A stretch of 49,788 nt of DNA, from IMG/VR virus record IMGVR_UViG_3300005529_000049, positions 1 to 49,788 of that record; one strand, given 5' to 3'. Position 1 is the first letter of the stretch, and each line of letters starts with the position of its first letter. The notes beneath the pieces are model-generated. The model had not been told where the DNA came from and did no database searches. It worked only from the letters and a program-made list of their open reading frames with translations. The position numbers and the translations under genes were made by a program. Below, one piece after another: positions 7,501 to 15,971 of the stretch. Source of the stretch: a virus.

Positions 7501-8967
7501 TTATGAACCCTGGTTGACGAGTTTGACCAGCTCGTAGAGTTCGGGGCGCTCAATCATCAAGCCGACCCTTTCCTCATAGCGGGCTGTCCACAGGTTCTGT
7601 TCGAAGTCGGTGCCGTTGACGTTCGTGATGTCCGAACGCAGACCGCCGAGCCGCAACACCTGACCGGAGTCGCCGAAGTCACCGACGATGGCCGTCCCGG
7701 CTGGGATGGCTGGGGTGGTGACGACCCGCTTGTTCCACAGCTGAAGGCCGGTGTCGATGGCCCCCGTCATCGACTCGTACTGCTGGCCGCCGTAGTTCAT
7801 CCCGAAGAACGACCCGCCCAGGTATTGGCCGACGTTGTCTTTCGCCAACCTGATCACCTGGTAGTCGGCTGGGTTGAGAACAACAGCGTCCGGTTCGAAG
7901 AACGTGTTGTACCGGATGTCGGTCATCGCCGACAGCAGCCCCTCAGCCAACTGTGCGCCCGCCGACATGGTGCCGACGTCGGGGATCGTTGTCGGGGTCA
8001 CCGTCACCACCCGGCCGGGTGTGACCGAGGTGGCGGTTTCCGACGTGTCCGCCGAACCGGTGGCGCCGCCGACAACAATGTTGTAGCCGGTGCCGGGGTT
8101 GGGGCCTTGGGTGAACGCGGCGGCGTGACCGAACAGGCCGTGCACACCGGGATAGCCGGTCCCTGCGAGCAGTTCGACCTCTTCCTGGCGGGCGATGCCC
8201 TCAGCGCCTCTGCGTTGCGCCAACGCCCAAAACAGGGGGGCGTCCTGGATGAGTTCGTCAGTGACCCGGACCAGCGTCGCGATCTTCCCGATCTGCTCGG
8301 TGTAGCGGGTGACGGTGTTGCTGGACGTGGGTTTCGTCGCACCTTCACCGACTCCCGCAGCAGCGTTGGTTCGCGTGGCTTCACGAACATACGTCACCAC
8401 CGGGCTGGAGCACGGGAATGACGGCCACAGCGACGCGATGACGTTCTCGTAGAACTTCAGTTCCACGATCCCCGGAATGAACTGGGGTGCGATCGCCGCG
8501 CCGGCGGTGCCGGCCAGGAAATAGGAGCCGCCGGCCAGCGCCGAACCGGCACTGGTGCCCGATGTGGATTCACCCATCATCGACGCGACACCTTGGGCTT
8601 TCATCCCCACATGCCACGGCACGATCCGCGAGTTGAACTCGAAGCTGTAGCTGCCGCGTTTGCGTGTCGCCGCGTCTTCACAGATTTTCTGGTAGCACTC
8701 GACGTTGTGCTTCAGCTGCGGCTTGGACACCATCTCCACTTCGGTGTCCGCCGGTGAACCATCAGCGTCGCCGAGCTCGTTGCCTGCCCGGAATGCGAGC
8801 GCGCGGGCGTGGTTCTTCAGCTGCAGCGACAGTTCTTTGTCCTCAGCCTCGATGCGGTCCATCCGCTCATGCTTTTCGGCGGCGGTGGATTCGGTGTCGG
8901 CCATGACGGCCTTCACTTCGGCTTCGAGTTCTTTCATCCGCTTTCGGGCGGCTTCCTTATCAAACAC
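7501..8967 (-). CDS. major capsid protein, HK97 fold
   Basis: 488 residues from GTG 8967 with GAGAGG about nine bases upstream. Residues 1-70 form a charged coiled coil (KRMKELEAEVKAVM), the scaffold-like delta domain normally removed by the protease encoded upstream. The rest has capsid features: a Gly/Ala-rich segment (STSGTSAGSALAGG), a P-domain helix (ELIQDAPLFWALAQRRG), the GTGYPGVHGLF turn, and an E-loop-like AAAGVGEGATKPTSS stretch. Placement after portal and protease is the standard order. Confidence 0.93.
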   Translation of the reverse strand: MFDKEAARKRMKELEAEVKAVMADTESTAAEKHERMDRIEAEDKELSLQLKNHARALAFRAGNELGDADGSPADTEVEMVSKPQLKHNVECYQKICEDAATRKRGSYSFEFNSRIVPWHVGMKAQGVASMMGESTSGTSAGSALAGGSYFLAGTAGAAIAPQFIPGIVELKFYENVIASLWPSFPCSSPVVTYVREATRTNAAAGVGEGATKPTSSNTVTRYTEQIGKIATLVRVTDELIQDAPLFWALAQRRGAEGIARQEEVELLAGTGYPGVHGLFGHAAAFTQGPNPGTGYNIVVGGATGSADTSETATSVTPGRVVTVTPTTIPDVGTMSAGAQLAEGLLSAMTDIRYNTFFEPDAVVLNPADYQVIRLAKDNVGQYLGGSFFGMNYGGQQYESMTGAIDTGLQLWNKRVVTTPAIPAGTAIVGDFGDSGQVLRLGGLRSDITNVNGTDFEQNLWTARYEERVGLMIERPELYELVKLVNQGS

Positions 8968-8984
8968 GGTGGTTGGCCTCTCTT

Positions 8985-9821
8985 TTACGAGTCGTCGCTG
9001 TGTCTTTCCAGCGACTTGCGTGTGAAATATGCGCGTAGGCGCAGTGCCACATCGTCGGCGGACGGCTCGGCGGCCTCAGCGAGCGCGGCGAGCGACTTGG
9101 TGTCGGTGGCTGCGGTGGCGTCGGCGGGTTCGCTGTCGGGCGATTCTTGCGGCGATCCGGCAGATTTGCTGCCGGAAGTTTTGTTGAGTTTCAGGATCGC
9201 GGCAAGCAGACCCGCGCTTTTGTTGGCGCCGTCGGTTTCGCCGGTGTCCTCGTCGATGCAGTCCGCACCCAAATGGACGGCGGCGTCGTGGATGGCCTGC
9301 ACCAGATCGTCGTGGGAGGGGATGTCCTGATCGGCTTCCTCGGGGGGGGTGTCCAGTGGGGCGCGCCCGGCTGGGGAGGTGGCTGCTTTGGAGGACAGCA
9401 CCACCGCTTCGGGGTTGGCGGGGATCGCGCAGAACGCGGCGTTCAACAGTTCGCGCTGCGGCGCGGCGTCCTTGCGGGTTTTCGACTGGGTGAACGCCAC
9501 TGACACATTCGTCACGTGACCTTCGTTGACCAGTTGGCGGACGGTTTGGCCGTGCGGGGTGCCGGCGAACACGCCACGCACCCGCAACTGACCGTTTTCG
9601 ATGCGCGGCTTCCCCGACCCGACGGTGGTTTCCACGCTCATGCCGTGATCGGAGTCGAAGTGAATTTTGTCCGGCAGCGGGGTTTTCCACTCGTCGATGT
9701 AGAGGCGTTCCCCGTCGCGGTCCAGCGCGTCGGTGGACAGGATGACGTCGAACTCGCCGTTGGGGTGGGTTGATTCGACCGGCTCGACAGCGGCGGTGGC
9801 TTCTTTGGTGACGACGTTCAT
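8985..9821 (-). CDS. prohead protease, HK97/S78-like
   Basis: Trims the capsid scaffold domain during maturation. 278 residues from ATG 9821, overlapping the portal stop as ATGA with AGAGGA upstream. Candidate catalytic residues are His59 (DSDHGMS) and Ser107 (TNVSVAF), in the order and spacing of the herpes/HK97 protease fold. After about residue 165 the sequence is a long low-complexity Ser/Ala/Asp region with a final basic helix, longer than the minimal protease, possibly a scaffold-like extension. Confidence 0.88.
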   Translation of the reverse strand: MNVVTKEATAAVEPVESTHPNGEFDVILSTDALDRDGERLYIDEWKTPLPDKIHFDSDHGMSVETTVGSGKPRIENGQLRVRGVFAGTPHGQTVRQLVNEGHVTNVSVAFTQSKTRKDAAPQRELLNAAFCAIPANPEAVVLSSKAATSPAGRAPLDTPPEEADQDIPSHDDLVQAIHDAAVHLGADCIDEDTGETDGANKSAGLLAAILKLNKTSGSKSAGSPQESPDSEPADATAATDTKSLAALAEAAEPSADDVALRLRAYFTRKSLERHSDDS

Positions 9822-11353
9822 GCGGTCCTCTTCTCGATGATGTGTGCGCACGCTTCCTCGATGGCGTCGTAATCGTCGGGGTTGGCGTCGAGGAAGTGCC
9901 GCGCCGCTTCCTGCAAAGATTTGCCGCGGCCGATCATCGCGCCGATGCTGCGCACATATTTCGCGGGCAGGGCGGGCAGGTTCGGCACCGGCGGTTTCGG
10001 TTTCGTGTCGGGTGTGTCAGCCGGCGGGACGGTGTGCGGCTTCGCGCTGCCCAGCGCGGGGAACGTTGTTGTTGATGGCCCGGTGACCGGGATCCCGGCC
10101 GGGGTGACACCCGGTGCTTCGGCGGCCGAGATGGTGATGCGCTCCGCGGGTCGGCCGAGCTCCTGCAGGGTGGACAGGGCGTACAGTTTGTCGGCGACTT
10201 CGCCCTCGTCGCCCAAATCGAACAGTGGGCGGGCTTCGGAGGGTTTCATGATGCCTTTTTCGACGAGCATCGCCACCGACGTGGCGCGGTGCTCGAAATC
10301 GCCGCGCAAAACTTCGGCGACCGCGAATTTAGCTTCTTTGGTGCCGTTGAACTCGTTGGAAAGCGACCAGTTCAACACGGATTCGATGAACTCGATCCTG
10401 GGTGCCATCGAATCCCGGTACACCGACCGCATCTGCTCGGTGATGTTCGAATAGGTGGCTTTGTCCAGGATGTGCACCGCGGTGGGGGGGATGTCGTAGA
10501 CGGCGCATACTTCTTCGCGGTTCATTTTCCGTGATTCGATGTAGTTCATTTCGTCGGCGGTCAACTGCACCGGGGTGGGGGTGATGCCGTCCTCGAAGAT
10601 CGCCATCTTCCCGACGTTGGATGAGCCGGCGTGCTGCGCCGCCCAGCCTTGCTGGACGCGTTCGCGGCCTTCTTTCCCTAAAATTTTGTCGGTGTGAAAA
10701 ATCACTGACGGGCGGCCCATGTTTTTGAAGAACGACTCGTTGCAGCGCCGCGCGGAGTCCTCATTCATCAGCGTGGACCGCAAAGGTTCGAGGCGGGACA
10801 TGCCGCGCATCATGCCGTCGGGGTTGAACTGCTTGAACGCCACCACATCCTTTTCGGGGATCAACTCGTCCGGTCGGCCCATGAACCGGTAGGTGAGGGC
10901 GCCGGTGTCGTCGCGGTGGATTTGCGTGCGGGCGGGGTGCATCGGCACGAACCCGGTGACCTGGTTGCCGGTGGCGCCGCCGCGCTCTTTGATCAGGTAC
11001 GTTTCGCCGTACACTTCGATCGTCGCCGCCACCCACAGCCAAAAGCTGTAGGGGTCCATCAGTTCGGACGGTTTAGCCATCAGCTGCGCGAACGGGCTGG
11101 TTAAGTCCAGTTGTTTGGCTTCGGGAACCGACAAATCCCACACGTTCACACCGAGCCGGGCGATGAGGTTGGCGATTTTGTTGACCACCACCGTCACCCA
11201 CGGCTGCACCCGATACAGGTGGGCGTAGGTGGCGAAAGCGGTCTCCAATTCGATGCCTTGGCGGGCAACGAAATACCCCTGATAGAACAGCGGGGAGGTT
11301 TCGGAGAATGCTTGCGGGGCGATGCGCTGGTTGGAGCCGTCTTTGAGGATCAA
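9818..11353 (-). CDS. portal protein
   Basis: Forms the dodecameric DNA channel. 511 residues. The start is TTG 11353 with an excellent GGAGG seven bases upstream, itself inside the end of the preceding small gene. Portal-type features include VTVVVNKIANLIARLGV, PFAQLMAKPSELMDPYSFW and YRFMGRPDELIPEKDVVAFK, then GMSRLEPLRSTL and the stem/wing region REEVCAVYDIPPTAVHILD, typical of HK97-type (phage portal) proteins. The C-terminal 100 residues are proline-rich followed by a basic helix. Confidence 0.93.
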   Translation of the reverse strand: MILKDGSNQRIAPQAFSETSPLFYQGYFVARQGIELETAFATYAHLYRVQPWVTVVVNKIANLIARLGVNVWDLSVPEAKQLDLTSPFAQLMAKPSELMDPYSFWLWVAATIEVYGETYLIKERGGATGNQVTGFVPMHPARTQIHRDDTGALTYRFMGRPDELIPEKDVVAFKQFNPDGMMRGMSRLEPLRSTLMNEDSARRCNESFFKNMGRPSVIFHTDKILGKEGRERVQQGWAAQHAGSSNVGKMAIFEDGITPTPVQLTADEMNYIESRKMNREEVCAVYDIPPTAVHILDKATYSNITEQMRSVYRDSMAPRIEFIESVLNWSLSNEFNGTKEAKFAVAEVLRGDFEHRATSVAMLVEKGIMKPSEARPLFDLGDEGEVADKLYALSTLQELGRPAERITISAAEAPGVTPAGIPVTGPSTTTFPALGSAKPHTVPPADTPDTKPKPPVPNLPALPAKYVRSIGAMIGRGKSLQEAARHFLDANPDDYDAIEEACAHIIEKRTA

Positions 11354-11356
11354 AAA

Positions 11357-11575
11357 CTATCCTCCAAGCTGTTGAATGTAGGCGATGTTGATTCGGTCGA
11401 CGAACACCCGACCAGCGATCGGCTGGTTTTTGTCGGTTTCACACGCGTCGAACACCATTGTGGTGTCGTCGAAGTCGGTTAAAACACCGGAGAAAACGCC
11501 CTCATTGTCGGCTAAAGTGACCGCGAACCGCTTGCGGAGTTCCTTAAAGTGCAGGGGTTTCCGGCGGAAAGTCAT
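11357..11575 (-). CDS. small Sm/LSm-like protein between terminase and portal
   Basis: 72 residues starting MTFRRKPLHFKELRKRF at ATG 11575 (ATGA overlap with large terminase). A basic N-terminal helix is followed by strands VTLADNEGVFSGVLTDFD, TTMVFDACE, GRVFVDRINIAYIQQL. The spacing and hydrophobic/glycine pattern resemble an Sm fold: strand 1-2 with G-x-x-x-G-x-L-x-x-FD, then a final V-x-x-x-x-I strand. The match is by eye only. Similar unassigned small genes occur at this place in actinophages. It could bind RNA, DNA or the motor; function unknown. Confidence 0.7.
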   Translation of the reverse strand: MTFRRKPLHFKELRKRFAVTLADNEGVFSGVLTDFDDTTMVFDACETDKNQPIAGRVFVDRINIAYIQQLGG

Positions 11576-13107
11576 ACAACTAGCACGTCCTCTTTGGCGT
11601 ATATGCTGATGTTGCTTTCCGGCATGTGCATCAGCCCCCACACCGCACCGATGAACGCTTGCAGAGGCGCGGCGTCGGTGGGTGATTTGACCCGGTCGAT
11701 AACCCACCCGCCTGCGGCCAGCGGTTTCACCGCCGCCGACGTGGCGGCGGCGTCCAAACCGGGGTGCGGTAGGTGCCGGATTTTGGTCGGTGAATGCCTG
11801 CTGCAACTGTCGCGCAGCAGGTCGAACATTTGCCCGGTCGCCGCGCCCACGTCGACGCCTTGCCATTTCGTTATCGGAAGGTCGGCTTCCTCCAACGCAT
11901 CCAGAAGTGACAGCGCGGGGGTTCCCGAGGAGGTGGGCAGGATGATCGCCGAGTAGGTGTCGCGCTGCTCCACCAGCCACGGCAAAACCCAGTCCGTCCC
12001 AGCGCGTTGCGCGGCGATACCAGCGACCGGGTTGCCCTGCGCGTCCAGGGCGGCGCGCGCAATGCTCCATGTTGAGCGTGACCAGTTCAAATCCAGACAG
12101 AGCACAGTGTCGGCGCCCGGTTTGGGTTTCGCGGCCGGGTCCATCGTGGCGACCCACGACCCTTCCGGCCACGGACCGGCATCCGACAGGGATGTCCACC
12201 GGCACAAAACTTCCGTTTCGAACACTTGCGCCGGGCTGGTCCGTAACGCTGCGGCGAGGCTGCGTTCGGTGACGCAGTCCTCGATGATGTCGGTGTGGTT
12301 CAGCGACGGGTTGGCTTGCGCCCACGCCTGTCGGTCGTCTCGTTTGGCGCCGGGCGGGGCTGACCATTCGAACCAGCCCAAAACTTCGTCACCCAAATCG
12401 ACGTCGTCGTCGGGTTCGCCGAGGACGTCTTTGTCGCCGTCCCCGTCCGGCCAGCCGAGGCTTTGGTGCGCTGAGGCGCGCAGATACCGCAACACCACAC
12501 TCAGCACATCGCCGGCGTTACTGAACGCCCACGCTTGCGCCTTGGGGCGGGCCTGCATCGTGTAGGTGACAGCAGCCCACGAATCCCACGTCTGGTGCTC
12601 CCGCAACTCATCCAAAAGCACCAGATCCGCTGAGAACCCGCGGCCGCCGCGCCGCGACGCCGTCGCCACCCGATACTCACAGCCCGTGACCAGCTTCAGC
12701 GACTTGGGGTGAGCGAGGGTGATCCGCTCAATCAACTCCTCGAGCTCGTCGTCGGACTGCGCCAACTCGACAGCCTCAGCCCACGCCTTCTCGCTGTTGG
12801 CTAAATCCTGCGCGGTGCCGATCACCGTGCGGGAGTCCTTCACGTAAATGTGGTACAAGGCCAGCACAATCATCAGCAGCGTCTTACCCGACTGCCTGGC
12901 TACCTCCACCACCACCGTGCGGAACCGGTAGCCGCCCGACTCATCCAACTCCAGACCATGAATGAGCAGCCACTTCTGCCACGGAAACAGCGACAACCCC
13001 AACACCGTCTCAGCAAACGCGATCACCGCGTGACCCTCGGTGCGGCGCTTCGTCAACGTCCGCGCCGGCGGGGTGAAGATCCGCGGCTCCTCACACCCCA
13101 AAATCAT
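11572..13107 (-). CDS. terL: terminase large subunit
   Basis: ATP-driven DNA packaging motor and nuclease. 511 residues. Walker A is seen as ARQSGKT (residues 70-76) and Walker B as LVLLDE (162-167). The C-terminal half contains acidic nuclease candidates such as VLCLDLNWSR and GVDVGAATGQM. The start ATG 13107 shares a base with the small-subunit stop (TGATG). The end overlaps the Sm-like gene as ATGA. Confidence 0.95.
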   Translation of the reverse strand: MILGCEEPRIFTPPARTLTKRRTEGHAVIAFAETVLGLSLFPWQKWLLIHGLELDESGGYRFRTVVVEVARQSGKTLLMIVLALYHIYVKDSRTVIGTAQDLANSEKAWAEAVELAQSDDELEELIERITLAHPKSLKLVTGCEYRVATASRRGGRGFSADLVLLDELREHQTWDSWAAVTYTMQARPKAQAWAFSNAGDVLSVVLRYLRASAHQSLGWPDGDGDKDVLGEPDDDVDLGDEVLGWFEWSAPPGAKRDDRQAWAQANPSLNHTDIIEDCVTERSLAAALRTSPAQVFETEVLCRWTSLSDAGPWPEGSWVATMDPAAKPKPGADTVLCLDLNWSRSTWSIARAALDAQGNPVAGIAAQRAGTDWVLPWLVEQRDTYSAIILPTSSGTPALSLLDALEEADLPITKWQGVDVGAATGQMFDLLRDSCSRHSPTKIRHLPHPGLDAAATSAAVKPLAAGGWVIDRVKSPTDAAPLQAFIGAVWGLMHMPESNISIYAKEDVLVV

Positions 13108-13490
13108 CAGCCAGCAGCGAGCTTCTTCACCGACGCCAACCGGCCAGCACGCGCATCCCCACCCTTATGCAACATCGCCAACAACTCAGCCAACCGGTTC
13201 GCCGCCTGCGGATGCTGAGCAACCGCCAACCGGTTATCCAACACCCGAGCCATCGTCAACGCCGCCTGCGCAATCCCCGGCCGCGACACCGCCAAAGCCA
13301 AACCCTCAATCTCAGCCTGAACAGCAACTTCATTCACCCCCGCCACCCGCTCACAACTATCTGTAACCGGGATCTCCTCACCCGTCCGCCGCGTCCGCTG
13401 ATACACAGCCTCCGCCTCACAGCAAACATCACACCGGCACCCGTCGTTGTACTTCGAACGTCCGTGCTGATAAACCCGAGGTCTAGGCAT
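13107..13490 (-). CDS. terminase small subunit-like protein
   Basis: 127 residues starting MPRPRVYQHGRSKYNDGCRCDVC. ATG 13490 with AGGA eight bases upstream is preferred to the in-frame TTG at 13496. The N-terminus holds a short zinc-knuckle-like CRCDVCC embedded in HGxxxxYxxGCRC, common in actinophage small terminase proteins. The remainder is helical. It is directly upstream of, and coupled to, the large subunit. DNA recognition at the packaging site is the expected role. Confidence 0.78.
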   Translation of the reverse strand: MPRPRVYQHGRSKYNDGCRCDVCCEAEAVYQRTRRTGEEIPVTDSCERVAGVNEVAVQAEIEGLALAVSRPGIAQAALTMARVLDNRLAVAQHPQAANRLAELLAMLHKGGDARAGRLASVKKLAAG

Positions 13491-13662
13491 GTGCAATTCC
13501 TGTGTTTTCGCAGGTCAGGTGTGTAATCGGATCAACCATCGCCAAAACTTTTCGAAACTGGCTCGTCGCGCGGTGTGTCAGCTGGTGTGATTTTTGGCGT
13601 CGCAGCAAACACTGCCGGGGGTTTTGTGGTGGTGGTTGGTGTTGGTTGAGGGTTGGTGTGTG
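13491..13662. other. gap upstream of terminase; candidate packaging and late-promoter region
   Basis: This 172-base gap is the longest non-coding stretch in the late region. It holds the 13-base repeat GTTTTCGCAGGTC (13504-13516), a GC-rich CTGCCGGGGG tract (about 13613-13622), and G/T-rich sequence on the plus strand. Position beside the small terminase and an HNH gene is where cos sites commonly lie. No cos or promoter can be proven by eye. Confidence 0.35.
13504..13516. repeat. 13-base direct repeat, copy 1
   Basis: GTTTTCGCAGGTC here is identical to 17424-17436. Both copies are in non-coding DNA, the first just upstream of the small terminase start and the second near the end of the early operon. 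A regulatory role is possible. Confidence 0.5.
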
Positions 13663-13944
13663 TTACCAGTTGGCGGCGACCCATGGTGTTGGGTCAGCTG
13701 GTTTGTTGTTGCGTTGGTTGTTGCATTGGGCGTGGGAGGGTCTGAACCAGCGTGGTTCGAAGATGAGGTCGGGGCGGATGCTTATGGGGTGGTAGTGGTC
13801 GACTTCGAAGCTGTCGGGGGTTCGGCTGGCTTGATAGTTGATGGGTTGGTGGCATAGCCAGCAGGGGAGGTTGGCTTGTTTGCAGCGGTGTTTGTATTGG
13901 TCGGCTAGCTTTTTCCAGCGGGTGCCGGATCGGAGGTGGGTCAT
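13663..13944 (-). CDS. HNH endonuclease next to terminase
   Basis: 93 residues from ATG 13944 (ATGA overlap). It has CWLCHQPINY, FEVDHYHPIS and HAQCNNQRNNK, that is CxxC, DH and CN-N-K in HNH order. HNH proteins beside terminase are widespread in HK97-like phages and can be needed for specific cleavage at the packaging site. That role is likely here but unproven. Confidence 0.85.
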   Translation of the reverse strand: MTHLRSGTRWKKLADQYKHRCKQANLPCWLCHQPINYQASRTPDSFEVDHYHPISIRPDLIFEPRWFRPSHAQCNNQRNNKPADPTPWVAANW

Positions 13945-14213
13945 TGGTTGGGGGTTTGGTGTGTGGGGGTGGTGTCGACCTTCAATATGAAGCCGGTGTC
14001 GCTGCTTTGGAGGTCTGCGGTGAGGGGTTGGTTTGTGGCGGCTGCTTCTGCCAGTGAGATGAGCAACGCTTTCATGCCTGGCTGTGGGGGTTGGTTTTTG
14101 GGCATCGCCATGGCCTGCAACTGTGCGGGTGGTTTGCGTTGCCATTCGCCCAGATGGTCATCGAGGACGGTTTCGCCGTTGATGGTGATGCGGACGTGGG
14201 GGCTGCTTGTCAT
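13941..14213 (-). CDS. unknown 90-residue protein
   Basis: Starts MTSSPHVRITINGETVLDDH and continues GEWQRKPPAQLQ, an N-terminal beta hairpin followed by helical and Thr-rich sequence ending TTPTHQTPNQ. Overlaps both neighbours as ATGA, so it belongs to the glycosyltransferase-to-terminase operon. No family recognised. Confidence 0.65.
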   Translation of the reverse strand: MTSSPHVRITINGETVLDDHLGEWQRKPPAQLQAMAMPKNQPPQPGMKALLISLAEAAATNQPLTADLQSSDTGFILKVDTTPTHQTPNQ

Positions 14214-14425
14214 GCGCTGCGCGGTGTGTCTATTTCTTGGCAGCAACGCAGGCAGAACGGTTGATCCTGTAACAGTTTCGCGGCGTCTAGGGCTTCCAAG
14301 ATGCGCCACGCCAACGTGACCGGGGAGAACGGTTCTTCGCCCAGCCCGGTTACGTATTGATCGGCAGTTTTTGCCACAACCGGTACGTGGCGGGCGCTGT
14401 AGTACGGCGGGTAGGGATCGGTCAT
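14210..14425 (-). CDS. unknown 71-residue protein with C-terminal CxxC pair
   Basis: Starts MTDPYPPYYSARHVPVVAKT at ATG 14425 (ATGA overlap with the glycosyltransferase). The middle is helical (VTLAWRILEALDAAKLL) and the end has FCLRCCQE, a possible zinc or redox motif. No homologue recognised. Confidence 0.65.
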   Translation of the reverse strand: MTDPYPPYYSARHVPVVAKTADQYVTGLGEEPFSPVTLAWRILEALDAAKLLQDQPFCLRCCQEIDTPRSA

Positions 14426-15153
14426 GCGGAAGCTCTTTCGTGGGGGCTGTTCAATGCGTGGATTTGCTGCGCAGTGGATGCCGCGAGGTACTGGTGGTAA
14501 CGGTGTTGGTTGCGTGCGGTGGCGTTTCGGTCGGCGCGGGTCAAATGGGTGCCGGTCCAGCCGGGCAGGTGGTAGAGGTGGTAGGCGGGGCCGTCGACGA
14601 ACCTGGTCGGGCCGGCGCATATCTCGAAGGCGTGGAGCATGGCGCGGTCATCCCACCAGTTACCTTCGAACTGTTCATCGAAACCGCCCACCAGGTTGAG
14701 GGTTTGTTTCGACACGACATTAACGGGTCCGGTGCGCGGCCACGAACGATGCCTATCGGGGATCACCGACTCCGGTGTCATCGACGCTGGGTCAGCACCT
14801 TCGCACACACGCTGCGAATCCTGCTCGGACAGATAGCGGTATTCGGTGTAAGGCACCACCAACCCGGTTGCTTGCGCAGCCTGCTGTGCGGCTCGCTGGA
14901 TTTGGTGGGAGTCGATCAGCATGTCGGCTTCAGCGAACACAAACACATCCGCGGATGGTATGGCTGCTGCGCCGCGGTTGTAGGCGGCGGAACGGTTGAA
15001 CTGCGCATCCCCGCTGCGGCCGTCACCGGTGACGATGATCGCCGCCCAGTTCGTTTCGTGGGCGTGCCAATGCTTCAACACCGCGTGTAGGTTGCGTTTG
15101 CGCAGCGGATCGGTGCCGCGATCCCGAAACGGCAAAATGATGGCGGTCAACAC
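14422..15153 (-). CDS. glycosyltransferase, GT-A fold
   Basis: 243 residues from GTG 15153, which overlaps the preceding stop (GTGTTGA). Sequence features: ILPFRDRGTDPLRKRNL, a nucleotide-sugar strand FVFAEADML (DxD-like), and GGFDEQFEGNWWDDRAM followed by a final HLYHLPGW, typical of galactosyltransferase-like GT-A enzymes with the GNWWxDDR substrate loop. Forms a cassette with the next two upstream genes. Probable targets are phage virion proteins or host surface glycans; not determinable from sequence. Confidence 0.82.
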   Translation of the reverse strand: MLTAIILPFRDRGTDPLRKRNLHAVLKHWHAHETNWAAIIVTGDGRSGDAQFNRSAAYNRGAAAIPSADVFVFAEADMLIDSHQIQRAAQQAAQATGLVVPYTEYRYLSEQDSQRVCEGADPASMTPESVIPDRHRSWPRTGPVNVVSKQTLNLVGGFDEQFEGNWWDDRAMLHAFEICAGPTRFVDGPAYHLYHLPGWTGTHLTRADRNATARNQHRYHQYLAASTAQQIHALNSPHERASA

Positions 15154-15971
15154 GACAGATACTTTTGCCCGATCTCGGCGTAGCGTTGCCGCATCTTCAC
15201 GAACGGCTCCTCGCCGGCCTGCTCGAGCTGCGGACCAAACGACAGATGACACGCTGTCATGCCCTGAAAAATCTCTCGCGTGAACATGTTCGCGACACCC
15301 TCATCGCCTAACCGTTGATGCGGGCCGAAGTCGCGGCCGGCGATGTGCGGCGGCGACGGGGTTCGCAACAGCGGAGCGAACCTGCACCCAGTCGTGTAGG
15401 TGTAGCCGATCAGGTTGATCGACAACCAATCCTCCGTCGGGATCTGTTCGATCGGCTGACCGACCATGTCAGACCAATGGTCGAAAAAGTAATTGTGGCT
15501 GATATGCGCATACGGAAAATGTTTGTGCACATCCAGCAGCGGGATGCCCAACGTTTCGAAGCCCCGCCACAGGCCAGGTTCGGTGGGTGTGCAGGCACCG
15601 TTGTTGACGACCTTCGCCGACAAGATCACATCATCGGTGATCGCGTCCACAAAATCGCCGAACCTGGCGGTTTCGATGAACACGACGTCGTCGTCGAGTT
15701 TCACAAACTTATAGCCCGCGAACTTGGGGTCGCAGTAATGGCGGTAGACGGCGTTGAACCGTGCATGGGCGATATTCGAATAGTCGTTGATGACAGTGAT
15801 CCGGTCACCCTCAATGGTGCGCAGGAACATGCTGTCGTGCAGAGTGTGCGACAGGTTCCACACATGGAACTCGACGTTCGGGTGCTCATCGAGAATCCGA
15901 TACAGGAACGGCATCTGCAATTCCATGTTCGGGCGGCGCCCCGCGAAACAGTAAACAATCGTGTCTATCAC
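15147..15971 (-). CDS. glycosyltransferase-like protein
   Basis: 274 residues from GTG 15971 (GTGA overlap with the methyltransferase). Starts MIDTIVYCFAGRRPNMELQ, followed by RITVINDYSNIAHARFNAVYRHY and FVKLDDDVVFIE. The LDDD motif on a beta strand after an xxNxARFN helix is the DxD metal/nucleotide-sugar site of GT-A enzymes. The C-terminal half is rich in aromatic residues (HNYFFDHWSDM). It is a second transferase acting with the neighbouring one; the sugar is unknown. Confidence 0.78.
   Translation of the reverse strand: MIDTIVYCFAGRRPNMELQMPFLYRILDEHPNVEFHVWNLSHTLHDSMFLRTIEGDRITVINDYSNIAHARFNAVYRHYCDPKFAGYKFVKLDDDVVFIETARFGDFVDAITDDVILSAKVVNNGACTPTEPGLWRGFETLGIPLLDVHKHFPYAHISHNYFFDHWSDMVGQPIEQIPTEDWLSINLIGYTYTTGCRFAPLLRTPSPPHIAGRDFGPHQRLGDEGVANMFTREIFQGMTACHLSFGPQLEQAGEEPFVKMRQRYAEIGQKYLSC

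Noticed and set aside
11576-12367. Upstream extension of the Sm-like gene through terminase
   Set aside because: Composition (His/Arg-rich) is that of an out-of-frame shadow; ATG 11575 with the ATGA overlap is the natural start.
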